The notes: generated from the sequence alone by a model not told the origin. A stretch of DNA of 64,000 nucleotides from Paenibacillus pasadenensis (GCF_023715725.1 NZ_JAMBOT010000003.1:452658-516657); one strand, 5' to 3'. Positions 1 to 8,891 are shown, counted from the stretch's first letter. Made by a program: numbers and translations.

Positions 1-1212
1 AAGAGCCAAATCACTATCACTAGGTAAAGTAATTGCACTTACAGCGGTGCTCCCTATATGTTCTCCAGTAATTGAAATTTTCACATGACGGATCTCTTCA
101 GGATTGATTCTTTTAACAATCGATGGACTGTGAGATGTAAGGAGAACTTGTGCATTACTAATTTCAGATATCTCTCTAAGATTTTTAGTCACTCTACCTA
201 AAAGATGAGGTGAGATATGATTTTCCGGTTCCTCAACAGCTAAAACAGTCAAAGCTGTGGGGATTTTTTTCGGAAGAAATCTGCCTTTATCATCATTTAT
301 GATTTTTTGCTCAATGCCCAATAAAGTAGAAACTAAAGACAAGTAAAAAAGTGAACGAAGCCCGTCACCTAATTTATCAATTGAGTAGTTGGTAATATCC
401 TCAGTAGGGGAGAATTGTACATTTATGTTTTTGAGCATAGACTCGAGTGATGTCTCATTAAATAATATTTCTGCATTCGCATATCGTGAATCACGATGAA
501 ACTTACTCCAGGCAGACTTGACTTCATTACGTATTTCTTGCAATCCACCAACACTACTTAAATACTGCTCTAATGGTAGAATAGTCTTTTGAATTTCCTT
601 GTTAGTGTCTTCGGGCCAAGCTATACTTTTGACCAACCGCCATAAGATTGTGCCAGATGCTAATTTTAATTGATTAGCCGGTTCCCTTACAGCTGGAACA
701 TATATCATCTGAATTAATGCTCTCTCATTAGCTGGCAAAGGTTTATAAGAATCATCTTTCTCCTCATCTCCATAAGGTACCACAACATAGAAAAGTTTGG
801 GGTCAATTTCTCCGTCAGGTGTTACACTTTGAGTCCACTTGGCTTCAAGACGTATTCTTAAATATGGCACTTCCTGAGGTTTTCCAGTCATCATTTGCTT
901 AAAGAATGATGGTACAGTTTGTATTCCTTCACCTTCTGTTTGCAATTCAGGGAACTCTATCTTTGCTTCTATTCTAAGTAATCTATCTTCTGTGACTTCA
1001 TCGGGTTTTATATTAGGAGGTACGTGAAAATCGCTTTTATGTATTGTTCTCTCCTTAGAATTTACCCCAAATAATTTTAGTAAAGCTTGAATTAATGCAG
1101 TTTTCCCACTACTATTTGAGCCAATTATTGTTGTTAATCGATCAAAATTTACAGTTGTTTCTTTATCACCAAAGCATCTGAAGTTTCTAATTCTCAGTTC
1201 AGTTATATTCAT
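1..1212 (-). CDS. OLD-family AAA ATPase/nuclease, C-terminus cut by window edge
   Basis: The frame is open for 404 codons from an ATG at 1212 (weak GGGGGT Shine-Dalgarno 8 nt upstream) to the window edge, so the C-terminal part is missing. The start has the SMC/RecF-like pattern ITELRIRNFR followed by the Walker A motif GSNSSGKT (about residues 31-38). Near the edge are the Walker B/signature region LAVEEPENHISPHLL and the H-loop LLTSHSPS. This is the ATPase half of OLD (overcoming lysogenization defect) proteins, which in the family is followed by a TOPRIM nuclease domain; that domain would lie outside the window. Such proteins act in phage defence, alone or with a UvrD-like helicase (Gabija). 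The gene is clearly richer in A+T than its neighbours, which suggests horizontal transfer. A plain AAA_21 ATPase without TOPRIM is the alternative. Confidence 0.85.
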   Translation of the reverse strand, partial: MNITELRIRNFRCFGDKETTVNFDRLTTIIGSNSSGKTALIQALLKLFGVNSKERTIHKSDFHVPPNIKPDEVTEDRLLRIEAKIEFPELQTEGEGIQTVPSFFKQMMTGKPQEVPYLRIRLEAKWTQSVTPDGEIDPKLFYVVVPYGDEEKDDSYKPLPANERALIQMIYVPAVREPANQLKLASGTILWRLVKSIAWPEDTNKEIQKTILPLEQYLSSVGGLQEIRNEVKSAWSKFHRDSRYANAEILFNETSLESMLKNINVQFSPTEDITNYSIDKLGDGLRSLFYLSLVSTLLGIEQKIINDDKGRFLPKKIPTALTVLAVEEPENHISPHLLGRVTKNLREISEISNAQVLLTSHSPSIVKRINPEEIRHVKISITGEHIGSTAVSAITLPSDSDLAL

Positions 1213-1413
1213 GAGATTTACCCCCACTAATTATTGGACATTATTTCCTGAGATTACTTTAATTCATTCCATAAAGCAACAAGGTCTATCACATTAAATT
1301 AATTAATAGAGGACGATATTATTGATTTTCACAAAGGTCTTAGACGGCTCTTAGTCACACTATCCAACATCTTCTCTCAACACTTAATTACTTACCCGTA
1401 CCGATTTTTCACC
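1213..1413. other. AT-rich junction between rlmH and the OLD gene
   Basis: About 200 nt of AT-rich DNA with no gene or terminator that I can support. It holds the promoter of the OLD-family gene and probably the boundary between the conserved chromosome and acquired DNA. Confidence 0.4.
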
Positions 1414-1431
1414 CTACTTATGATAAGGCTC
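1414..1431 (-). other. Candidate SCC-type attachment core in the rlmH 3' end
   Basis: The last codons of rlmH contain the octamer TATCATAA (minus strand, 1418-1425). This is the invariant core of the staphylococcal SCC attachment site at the 3' end of orfX/rlmH, and most of the flanking consensus positions also fit. Foreign-looking DNA begins just downstream, where an SCC element would sit. The core also encodes the conserved tail residues YHK, so protein conservation alone could explain it. Confidence 0.35.
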
Positions 1432-1893
1432 CCCCCGATTTATCTTCACCGCCCGATAAATCTGCTCCACCAGCACCAGCCTCATCAGCTGGTGCGGCAG
1501 CGTCATGCGCCCGAAGCACAGCTTCTGCTGCGCGCGCCGCAGCACTTCATCGCTCAGCCCGTGGCTGCCGCCGATGACAAACACAACATGGCTGCTGCCG
1601 TACGTGCCGAGCCGGTCCAGCTCGCGGGCCAGGTCCTCGGAGCTCCACAGCGCTCCGTCCAGGCTAAGCGCAACAACATGCGCGTCCGGCTTAATCTGCG
1701 CCAGTATGCGCTCGCCCTCCTTGCCCTTGACGATGCCCACCTCGGCGTCGCTGAGCGTATCGGGAGCTTTTTCGTCGGCAACCTCGATAACCTGAAACTT
1801 CAAATAAGGAGCCAGCCGCTTCGCGTACTCCGCAATTCCTTGCACTAAATATTTCTCTTTCAGCTTGCCAACCCCGATAATCTGCACCAGCAT
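1414..1893 (-). CDS. rlmH: 23S rRNA (pseudouridine1915-N3)-methyltransferase RlmH
   Basis: A 159-residue SPOUT methyltransferase that methylates N3 of pseudouridine 1915 in helix 69 of 23S rRNA, using SAM, on assembled 70S ribosomes. It begins [16 protein letters not shown]; the glycine-rich SAM-binding knot region [13 protein letters not shown] and the C-terminal tail NRGEPYHK are typical. The length matches the family. An in-frame ATG 33 nt upstream is less likely because RlmH proteins begin at MxVQIIxVGK. The gene marks the end of the conserved left origin arm (B. subtilis yydA). Its 3' end is the orfX/SCC insertion point in staphylococci, and AT-rich DNA starts right after it here. Confidence 0.95.
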   Translation of the reverse strand: MLVQIIGVGKLKEKYLVQGIAEYAKRLAPYLKFQVIEVADEKAPDTLSDAEVGIVKGKEGERILAQIKPDAHVVALSLDGALWSSEDLARELDRLGTYGSSHVVFVIGGSHGLSDEVLRRAQQKLCFGRMTLPHQLMRLVLVEQIYRAVKINRGEPYHK

Positions 1894-2107
1894 CGTTTCT
1901 TTCCCAGCCTCTCTTCGCCGCCGCATGACAGCAGCTTATCCGTTTAAAACCCCTGCAGCTATCATACCGTAAAGAGACCGTAAACCCTAACAAACGCCTT
2001 CCGCCAGCCTAACGGTTATCGCAGGCATCTCCTCCAAAACCGACGCTTCTCCCCCAGCCTGGCATCCGCAATTTATCAATAAGATTTATACAGCAACGGA
2101 CACGAAA

Positions 2108-2150
2108 TTTGTCGAAATATGCGTACAAAATTAATAGAAAGCGGTATAAT
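2108..2150 (+). promoter_or_regulatory. Possible promoter with a 0A-box-like site upstream of the kinase gene
   Basis: TTTGTCGAA at 2108-2116 matches the Spo0A-binding box, and TATAAT at 2145-2150 is a perfect -10. No good -35 sits at 17 nt. The spacing between the box and the -10 is longer than in classical Spo0A-activated promoters, so the box may be chance or a repressor site. Confidence 0.35.
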
Positions 2151-2182
2151 TCGAGTGAGAATCATGTTCGACGGAGGAATTT

Positions 2183-4096
2183 ATGAAACCGCTTCGATAC
2201 TTCCCTGCCTTAGCTGTCATCGCCCTTCTCATAGGGCTGCTGCCTTGGCCTTCAACGATATGGGCGTCCGCGCCCCAAACCGAATTAGACCGCTGGCAGG
2301 TCATGCTGATCGGGGCCGCTGAGAAGCCCGGCACCGCGCCGCCCGCTGGCGGCAATTGGCAGGAGGCCCATGCTGGCGAGACGCTGGTCGAGCTGCCTCC
2401 GGGCGCCAAAGGCGTTTGGATTCGGCTGCAGCTTCCGTCAACGGAGAGCTGGCTTCGCCCCGGCATTCTCGCGAGCAAAACGTACGGCCTCAACATTAAC
2501 ATCTACCGGGATGGCAAGCTGCTTTATGAAACGACACGCGACTATCAGGTCGAAATGACCCGCCTGCTGCTGCCGGTTGATAGCTCGAATGAAGAGAACA
2601 CGCTGGATGTGCTGATCCTGACAAACGGCGAGCGGGCCGGATTTCTTACTCCCGTCCAGCTGGGAGAGTTCAACGATCTGGAGAAAAGTTATATGCGCTC
2701 CGAGCTGCCCAGCCTGCTGCTCGGCGTCTCAATTATCTTTTTAGCGCTGCTGATGTCCGTCTGCTCCATCTTCCTAAGCAAGCATCAGCGCAGCTTCTGG
2801 ATTTCGCTCTGCATCATCGCTTTGACCACCGGCGTGTTGATTGCGTCCTATTCGCCGCTCCCATATTTGTATTATCCGTCTGGCGGCCGATTTTTCTCGG
2901 CTCTGTTCGAGCTTGCGCTGTTCACGATGTTCCCTGCACTGGGCTACTTCGTGAGCGAGACGTTTGAGCGCAAATCGCCGCGTTTTCATCGTTTCACCCG
3001 CTGGCAGGCGTATTACTCGCTCTTTGGCATCCTCTTGTTCCTTGCGTACAGCCTGACGGGTGATAAGCTCTACCCTATTTACTCTATCGTATCGGTCTTA
3101 GCGATCGGTGTGCTTATGCTCGTCCAGATGGTCTGGATTTCTGTCCTTTCCATTTCCTATTGGCGCCGCGGCGACAGCCAGGCGCGCGTGCTGGCCTTTG
3201 GTCTGCTGGCTTTTGCCTTACCCAGTGCCACCGACCTGATTCTTTATTATGCCAACAACAAAAGCTACGTCCTATTTCTTTGGAAGCTTGGCTTTGTCGC
3301 TTTTGTCCTGTCGCTGGTTATTATTCTGGCGCGGCGCATATCTAACGACTACAAAACGCTGCTGTCCTACTCCAAACAGCTGGAGCTGTTTAATCTGTCT
3401 CTGGAGCGGACGGAGAAACTGAAAATTATTAGCGATCTGGCAGCGTCAGTGGCCCATGAGGTTCGCAATCCGCTGCAGGTGACAAGAGGATTTCTCCAGC
3501 TGCTCTCCAAAAAAGACGATCAGCAAAACCAAGGCTACATTACGATAGCCGTCAATGAGCTGGACCGGGCCGCCGAAATTATTACCGACTTTCTCACCTT
3601 CGCCAAGCCGGAGCTGGAATCCGTGTCGCGGCTCGATATCCGTGAACTGCTGGAGCAGCTCGATCTGATCATGGGGCCGCATGCCTCGATGCACGGGGGA
3701 CGGCTTGTTGTTGTGTCGGAAGAAGGAATGGAGGTCATGGGCAGCGCGTCCAAGCTGAAGCAGGCGCTCATCAATCTGATCAAAAACAGCGTCGAAGCGT
3801 TTGGGGAAGAGGGCCTGATCGAGCTGTCCGCCCGCGCCGAAGGAAGCGAAGCCGTTCTGCGGATCAAAGACAACGGAGAAGGGATGGACGAGGAGCAGCT
3901 ATCCAAGCTCGGCGTTCCCTATTTTTCGACTAAATCCAAAGGCACTGGACTCGGAACGATGGTGACGATGCGCATTATCGAGGTCATGAACGGCAGCATT
4001 ATTTTCCAGAGTCAAAAAGGAAAAGGAACCGAAGTGACGATTCGGTTCCCCCTGGTAGATCAGCTTGCCTCTTCTACGGTAAAACTACCACATTAA
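2183..4096 (+). CDS. 7TM-receptor sensor histidine kinase (sporulation-kinase-like core)
   Basis: 637 residues. A signal peptide (about 1-30, ending IWASA) is followed by an extracytoplasmic domain of about 140 residues, then about seven hydrophobic helices between residues 170 and 390 (7TMR-DISM layout). Next come a short linker, HisKA with the H-box SVAHEVRNPLQVTRGF (phospho-acceptor His425), and HATPase_c with N-box LINLIKNSVEAF, G1 DNGEGMD and G2 GTGLGT. The H-box is of the KinA-E type, so Spo0F or Spo0A is a plausible partner; no response regulator is adjacent. RBS GGAGGA lies just before the ATG. Its 3' end overlaps the convergent NHLP precursor gene by 12 nt. Together with that gene and the ComQ-like enzyme it resembles a ComQXP arrangement. 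ComP itself has a HisKA_3 core, so this is not a ComP orthologue. Confidence 0.9.
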   Translation: MKPLRYFPALAVIALLIGLLPWPSTIWASAPQTELDRWQVMLIGAAEKPGTAPPAGGNWQEAHAGETLVELPPGAKGVWIRLQLPSTESWLRPGILASKTYGLNINIYRDGKLLYETTRDYQVEMTRLLLPVDSSNEENTLDVLILTNGERAGFLTPVQLGEFNDLEKSYMRSELPSLLLGVSIIFLALLMSVCSIFLSKHQRSFWISLCIIALTTGVLIASYSPLPYLYYPSGGRFFSALFELALFTMFPALGYFVSETFERKSPRFHRFTRWQAYYSLFGILLFLAYSLTGDKLYPIYSIVSVLAIGVLMLVQMVWISVLSISYWRRGDSQARVLAFGLLAFALPSATDLILYYANNKSYVLFLWKLGFVAFVLSLVIILARRISNDYKTLLSYSKQLELFNLSLERTEKLKIISDLAASVAHEVRNPLQVTRGFLQLLSKKDDQQNQGYITIAVNELDRAAEIITDFLTFAKPELESVSRLDIRELLEQLDLIMGPHASMHGGRLVVVSEEGMEVMGSASKLKQALINLIKNSVEAFGEEGLIELSARAEGSEAVLRIKDNGEGMDEEQLSKLGVPYFSTKSKGTGLGTMVTMRIIEVMNGSIIFQSQKGKGTEVTIRFPLVDQLASSTVKLPH

Positions 4097-4321
4097 CTCG
4101 CCATCGCCCGGGCCATTTGCCACATCTTCCGGGTTCGGCGGAAGTACAAAGTAGAGGTTCTTGTCCGATTCTGCTACAGCCGTCAGCTGGATGTCGTCCG
4201 GAATCTCAACGCCGAAGGCGTCCTTAATTGCGGCTTTTGGATCGGACAGCAACTGCTGCTTGAACGCATCGTCCTTCCATGCTTTTTGAATGATTTGCAC
4301 TTTCAATGATTGGGAAGACAT
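4085..4321 (-). CDS. NHLP-leader RiPP-like precursor peptide ending in Trp
   Basis: 78 residues from the ATG at 4321. The body matches the nitrile-hydratase-like leader family (NHLP/TIGR03793 type): QKAWKDDAFKQQLLSDPKAA, then FGVEIPDDI, then YFVLPPNP at 57-64. What follows is only 14 residues, ending GPGDGELMW with tryptophan as the last residue. Usual NHLP precursors have a longer core after a GG-like site, so here the product would be a very short C-terminal peptide. It lies 73 nt downstream of a ComQ-like polyprenyl-synthase-like gene on the same strand, and tail to tail with a multi-helix kinase. ComX pheromones are likewise short C-terminal peptides with a prenylated Trp. Modification and secretion are inferred. 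No exporter or peptidase gene is nearby. An upstream in-frame start at 4372 is less likely. Confidence 0.8.
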   Translation of the reverse strand: MSSQSLKVQIIQKAWKDDAFKQQLLSDPKAAIKDAFGVEIPDDIQLTAVAESDKNLYFVLPPNPEDVANGPGDGELMW

Positions 4322-4394
4322 AGGATCACAGCCTCTCGGAAGATATGGGCATTTCTTCCTATAACTTACCATACTTTGTCCCAGAAGTCCCTAC

Positions 4395-5348
4395 TTATTT
4401 TGGGATATTCGACACAAAATGAGAGAATCCACCTTGGACGGCCAGCTCGCTGGCCGTTTGTTGCGTTGACCGGGCATCGGCCTCGATTCCCGAAAGCACA
4501 GCATGCTGAAAGCCTGTCAGCCCGGAAGGCGCTTCGCCAAGCAGGGACAAGCTGTTCCGGTGAGCTTGGATAAGCTCTCCCAGCCGTTCCAAAGCATCAT
4601 AGTGAAAAATAGCCCGCCGCACGAGCTTTTCCGTCAGCGTCAGCTCCTTCGGAAGACCTAGCTCCCGCCGCGCTAAGGTCAAAAAAGCATTACTGCGTTC
4701 TTCGCCCGCTGCCAAATCCTCCTGCCAGTCGGCCCAGTCGTCCGCCAGCTGCAAGGAGGCGAGCGCCAGATCGACCGCCCGCTCCGCTGCGGGAATCCGC
4801 TCAGGACGGCCTGCGGCCAGCCAAACGGCTGCCGCGCCGATTTTGACCGGTGCTGACTTCAGCGCCAGCCCTGCAGCATCCTCCGGCTCCGCTTGCCGGA
4901 TCCCCTCCTGCGATACCGCCGAGCTCCACTGCTCCGTGTAGTCCCGGTAATAGTCCCATAGACCCGCCTCCCCGTGAAAATGCCGCCCGTACCGCTCAAC
5001 AAACAGTGTATGCAGCAGCTGGCCCGCCGCCAGCGCCACCTTTGGCCCGAGCTTCGTCTCCTCTCCGTCCATCACGTCGTCCAAAAGGAAATAGTGCAGC
5101 ATCATATACACGCTGCCTACGGCAAAATCACGGCTCAAAGCGGCCGGTATGCCTGCCTTTTCCCCGTACCACAGCGGAAGCAGATAAGTCATATAGTTGG
5201 ACCCGCCTTCACGGCCCGAGGGGTCGCACTGCTCAATCAGCTCTCGCAGGACGCTGCGCATAGGCTCCGGGCATCGGTCCGTTCCCTCTTTTGCCTCGGC
5301 AAAAATCAGACCCGCTTCGCGTTTTGCAGCTTCAAAACTCCATGGCAT
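4395..5348 (-). CDS. Polyprenyl-synthase-like (ComQ-like) class I isoprenoid enzyme
   Basis: 317 residues with the two Asp-rich metal/diphosphate motifs of trans-prenyltransferases: LLDDVMD (DDxxD, Asp90/91/94) and LADDWADWQED (Asp203/204/207). Both are intact, so catalysis is plausible. The N-terminal GGKRxRP substrate loop of housekeeping polyprenyl synthases is absent, as in ComQ and other divergent members. RBS GGGGAG precedes the ATG at 5348. The gene is followed by the NHLP precursor and is probably co-transcribed with it, which suggests it prenylates that peptide, by analogy to ComQ and ComX. The alternative is a stand-alone terpene synthase, but no other terpene genes are in the window. 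Confidence 0.75.
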   Translation of the reverse strand: MPWSFEAAKREAGLIFAEAKEGTDRCPEPMRSVLRELIEQCDPSGREGGSNYMTYLLPLWYGEKAGIPAALSRDFAVGSVYMMLHYFLLDDVMDGEETKLGPKVALAAGQLLHTLFVERYGRHFHGEAGLWDYYRDYTEQWSSAVSQEGIRQAEPEDAAGLALKSAPVKIGAAAVWLAAGRPERIPAAERAVDLALASLQLADDWADWQEDLAAGEERSNAFLTLARRELGLPKELTLTEKLVRRAIFHYDALERLGELIQAHRNSLSLLGEAPSGLTGFQHAVLSGIEADARSTQQTASELAVQGGFSHFVSNIPK

Positions 5349-5541
5349 CGGTTAACTCCCCTTTTCGGCTCTGCAAGCTGTATGTCCTCACCCTATTATT
5401 GACGGTTATTATCATGAAAAAATATAGCTTGGCTCAACTCGAATTTACATCCATTTAATACCAATTTACCCGACGACCGATTTGAGCATGAGCAAAGATG
5501 ACTGGCCTGGCATTGAGCCATCCCAACGCTCGTTCAACACA

Positions 5542-5582
5542 AAGAACCGGAACCGCAGCTCCCGCCGCAGTCCCGGTTCTTT
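5542..5582 (-). terminator. Terminator-like hairpin after the bicupin gene
   Basis: AAGAACCGG ... CCGGTTCTT stem (9 bp plus an inner GC-rich part) just downstream of the oxalate decarboxylase-like gene, followed on the minus strand by a short T-rich run. Confidence 0.55.
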
Positions 5583-5594
5583 CCCGCCTTCAAC

Positions 5595-6782
5595 TCAGTC
5601 TGCCTTATCCTTCCGAGGAAACTTCACCACCGGCTGTTTTACCGGATTCAGCGCATCCATCAGCTCGTTTCCGGCACACAGGTTGGACTCCACGATCGCC
5701 TTTGGCGTCAGCGCCATCCACTGGTTGAGCGACACGTCCGCAAAGCGGTCGCTGCGGAACATTTCGAGGAACCAGATGGAGTCATTGCCTATGTTCTGGA
5801 TATAGTGTCCAAAGGCAAAAGGCACATAACCGACATCGCCAGCCCGGACATTGTATGTCCTCGCCGCGCCGTTGCCCCCGAATACCGTCATGCGTCCCGT
5901 TCCCGACAAATAATACTGCCACTCGTCGGCGTTCGGATGCCAGTGCAGCTCGCGCATCGCGCCCGGCTTGATTTCCACCAGCGCTGCAGCAATCTTTTTC
6001 GAAATTTGAAAATTCGTAGAATCCGCAATGCGCACCGTCCCGCCGGAGCTGACGAGCGGCTTTTGAGCCATTAACCGGTGTGAGAAAGGAAGCGGCACGC
6101 TGCCGTACGGCGATTCAATGCGCTGCGACTCCAGCGAGCCGGGCACGGACGCTTGGTAAATGTATACCTGATCCTTTGGCAGATGGCAGAACGCCTCCTC
6201 CGCCACCCCGAAGTTGGCAGCCAGCACGCTGCGCGGCGTATGAGCCATCCAGTCCGAGATGGACAGCGTGTTCAGATCGGAGAAATTTCCGTCATCAAAG
6301 ACGAGCAAAAACTCCGCTCCATGCTCCAATCCTTGAATGGAATGGGGCAATCCCGGCGGAAAATACCATAAATCCCCTTGGCCGACATCTGCGATGTAGT
6401 TGCGCCCCTCGGCATCAATCGCCGTTATACGGGCGCTGCCGCTAATCATAAACGCCCACTCCGCCTGCTGATGCCAATGCAGCTCGCGCACCCCGCCCGG
6501 CTTCAGGTACATGTTAACCCCGGCCAAATCCTTGGCAATTGGCAGCTCCCGGGTCGTTACCTCGCGCGACCAGCCGCCGAAATTCAGCTTCATATGCGTG
6601 TCCGAAAAAGAAAACACCATATTCGGCAGCAGCCCGTTGTCGGTGACCGGCGGCACGAGCTGGTCCGGATTTTCCAGATCACGCCAGATATCGCGCGGCC
6701 CTGTATCAATGCCGCCAGCGCCGTCCGGGCGGATCGGCTGCGGAATTTGCCTTTGGTCTGCCTGATCACGGCTCATGCTCAT
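5595..6782 (-). CDS. Bicupin oxalate decarboxylase-like protein with altered lid
   Basis: 395 residues, two cupin domains with full Mn-ligand sets: [10 protein letters not shown] with His102, His104, Glu108 and PHSIQ His147 in the first; [11 protein letters not shown] with His280, His282, Glu287 and GHYIQN His326 in the second. The length and the tail ([11 protein letters not shown]) match OxdC/OxdD, which split oxalate into formate and CO2. The flexible lid over the N-terminal site, SENST in B. subtilis OxdC, reads SDLNT here (168-172), so the catalytic glutamate (Glu162 in OxdC) is replaced by Asp. Activity could be weakened or shifted toward oxidase. RBS GGAAGGAG supports the start. The gene is monocistronic with its own terminator. 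Confidence 0.85.
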   Translation of the reverse strand: MSMSRDQADQRQIPQPIRPDGAGGIDTGPRDIWRDLENPDQLVPPVTDNGLLPNMVFSFSDTHMKLNFGGWSREVTTRELPIAKDLAGVNMYLKPGGVRELHWHQQAEWAFMISGSARITAIDAEGRNYIADVGQGDLWYFPPGLPHSIQGLEHGAEFLLVFDDGNFSDLNTLSISDWMAHTPRSVLAANFGVAEEAFCHLPKDQVYIYQASVPGSLESQRIESPYGSVPLPFSHRLMAQKPLVSSGGTVRIADSTNFQISKKIAAALVEIKPGAMRELHWHPNADEWQYYLSGTGRMTVFGGNGAARTYNVRAGDVGYVPFAFGHYIQNIGNDSIWFLEMFRSDRFADVSLNQWMALTPKAIVESNLCAGNELMDALNPVKQPVVKFPRKDKAD

Positions 6783-6984
6783 GCGAATCGCTCCTTCCGC
6801 TTACGTACAGTCTACGTTTACGGTATGCCGGAATCCGCGCTGTTACGACCTTTTTCTCCTTATTTCACTGCGCCATCGCCGCTTCGGGCTATTACGTATT
6901 GTCTGCCCGTTCGACCGGCTTCGTCTCTGCTGCTTTTTTCTGTATATGCAAATGACCCGATGCGCACTGCTCGTGGAGAAACGC

Positions 6985-7032
6985 CAAAAAAGCCGTCCAA
7001 AAACCCATCTCGCGATGATTTTTAGGACGGCC
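6985..7032 (-). terminator. Terminator of selO
   Basis: GCCGTCC ... GGACGGC stem extended by A/T pairs, followed on the minus strand by TTTTTT, about 75 nt past the selO stop codon. Confidence 0.85.
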
Positions 7033-7105
7033 TCTTAACGCGTCTATTATTCAACTCGTAATCGGCAAAATCAGTTCAGGTCCATCCAGAATGCCCTCCG
7101 CCAGC

Positions 7106-8629
7106 CTACGTCCCGCAGAACGTCCGGTAAGGCCGCTCGCCCGCCTTAGCCGGCTGAGTATAAGCTTCCTGCTCCGCCGAATATGCGTAAGGGTCAGCGA
7201 GCGCCGCCAGCAGCCGCTCCATGACGCCGAAATCGCCCTGCTGGGCTGCGGACAGCGCTTCTTCAACGCGATGATTGCGCGGGATTACATTCTGATTGCT
7301 GCGGCGCATGAGCTGCTGCGATGCCGGGACCGCGTCCTGACCCGAATCCTCGCTGCCGCCCTCCTGATGCCTCGCCTGCCTGACCCGCCATTTGCCCAGC
7401 CATTCCGCAAACTCCGCAGTCCCGTTCATGCTCACGCCTTCGAGCTGCCCCAACGTCAGCGCACGGAACGTATTGGTGTAATCCGCCGCATGCTCCTTCA
7501 TCTGGCCCAGCAGCTCGCTCATAAGAGCTTCATCCTCCGCCTCTTCTCCGAACAATCCGAGCTTCGCCCGCATGCCCGCCAGCCAATGGCCGTGATATTG
7601 CTCGGTAAAGCCTGCCAGCGCCTGTTGAGCAAGCGCCAGTGCCTGCTCCTCGTCTTCATGCAGCAGCGGCAGCAGCGCTTCCGCTAGACGCGCCAAATTC
7701 CAAGCCCCAATATAAGGCTGGTTGCCGTAAGCGTAACGGCCTTGAGCGTCGATGGAGCTGAAGACGGTCGCCGGATCAAATGTATCCATAAACGCGCACG
7801 GGCCGTAATCAATCGTTTCTCCGCTGATCGTCATATTGTCAGTATTCATCACGCCGTGCACGAATCCAACAAGCTGCCACTGGGCAATCAGCCGCGCCTG
7901 ACGAGCCACAACCTCATTCAGCAGGCGCAGGTATTTATTTTCCCCATCCTTATCGTTAGCGTCCCCAATGCCATCATAATGCCGCTCCAACGCATAATCA
8001 GCCAGCTCGCGCAGCTCGTCTCCCGTTCCCCACTGGGCGGCAAACTGGAACGTGCCCACACGCAGATGGCTCGCCGCCACCCGCGTCATTATCGCGCCGG
8101 TCTCCAGCGATTCCCGCACGATTTCCTCGCCGGTCAGCACAACCGCTAAGCTCCGGGTCGTCGGAATGCCCAGACCGTGCATTGCCTCGCTAATGATGTA
8201 CTCGCGCAGCATCGGGCCGAGCCCCGCACGACCGTCTCCGCCCCGTGAATACGGCGTGCGCCCGGAGCCTTTGTACTGAATATCGAAGCGCTCACCCTCC
8301 GGCGTCAGCTGTTCTCCAAGCAGCACGGCACGGCCATCCCCAAGCCTGTTAAAATAACCAAACTGATGCCCGGCATACGCCTGTGCCAGCGGCTCGGCTC
8401 CAGCCGGAATATTGTTGCCAGCCAGCGTCTCCACACCTTCCAGGCTCGCCAAAGCCTCGGCATTCAGTCCGAGCGCAGCAGCCAGCGGCTGGTTCAGCAC
8501 AACCAGCTTTGGATCGCGGACCCGCGTCGGCATAATTCGGGTGAACAGCGTTTCCGGCAGGCGGGTGTAGCTATTATCAAACTTCCATCCCGCGGCTGGA
8601 GCCGCGGGTGATGTATGGGAATCGGTCAT
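7106..8629 (-). CDS. selO: Protein adenylyltransferase SelO (YdiU/UPF0061)
   Basis: 507-residue pseudokinase-fold enzyme that transfers AMP from ATP to Ser/Thr/Tyr of target proteins (redox-related targets in E. coli). Family blocks are present: [17 protein letters not shown], the nucleotide-binding stretch [19 protein letters not shown], and [13 protein letters not shown] with the catalytic/metal aspartates Asp264 and Asp274 (DYGPCAF). The protein ends TFCGT, which places a cysteine third from the end, where vertebrate SELENOO has selenocysteine. RBS AAGGTGA is just upstream. It is a single gene with a strong terminator, and its position in this origin arm is accessory. Confidence 0.93.
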   Translation of the reverse strand: MTDSHTSPAAPAAGWKFDNSYTRLPETLFTRIMPTRVRDPKLVVLNQPLAAALGLNAEALASLEGVETLAGNNIPAGAEPLAQAYAGHQFGYFNRLGDGRAVLLGEQLTPEGERFDIQYKGSGRTPYSRGGDGRAGLGPMLREYIISEAMHGLGIPTTRSLAVVLTGEEIVRESLETGAIMTRVAASHLRVGTFQFAAQWGTGDELRELADYALERHYDGIGDANDKDGENKYLRLLNEVVARQARLIAQWQLVGFVHGVMNTDNMTISGETIDYGPCAFMDTFDPATVFSSIDAQGRYAYGNQPYIGAWNLARLAEALLPLLHEDEEQALALAQQALAGFTEQYHGHWLAGMRAKLGLFGEEAEDEALMSELLGQMKEHAADYTNTFRALTLGQLEGVSMNGTAEFAEWLGKWRVRQARHQEGGSEDSGQDAVPASQQLMRRSNQNVIPRNHRVEEALSAAQQGDFGVMERLLAALADPYAYSAEQEAYTQPAKAGERPYRTFCGT

Positions 8630-8891
8630 AGGATCACCTTTTTCGTTTTGTCGTGGCGCTTTAAGCGCATGTGCAGCTTTTCATAGGACGGCACAGCCGT
8701 TATGCGGTTATTATACCCTTTTTCAACCAAGAGCGCGCTCCGCGGCGCAACAGTCGATAAAAGGTGAATAATGGTTATACGGAGTAGGAAACATTAACGG
8801 ATGCCGCGCTCTTTTTACCGAAATTGTCGAAAATACCCCATCTGACACCGGCAGATAGGCCATTTGCTTCATAAAATGCAGGTTCACGGGC

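Noticed and set aside
1420..1848. 142-codon plus-strand frame opposite rlmH
   Set aside because: Mirror of a GC-rich gene; Arg/Leu/His-rich composition, no RBS, rlmH is certain on the other strand.
4405..4414. 0A-box-like TGTCGAA upstream of the NHLP gene
   Set aside because: A seven-base match inside the ComQ-like coding region; several such matches are expected by chance in 64 kb.
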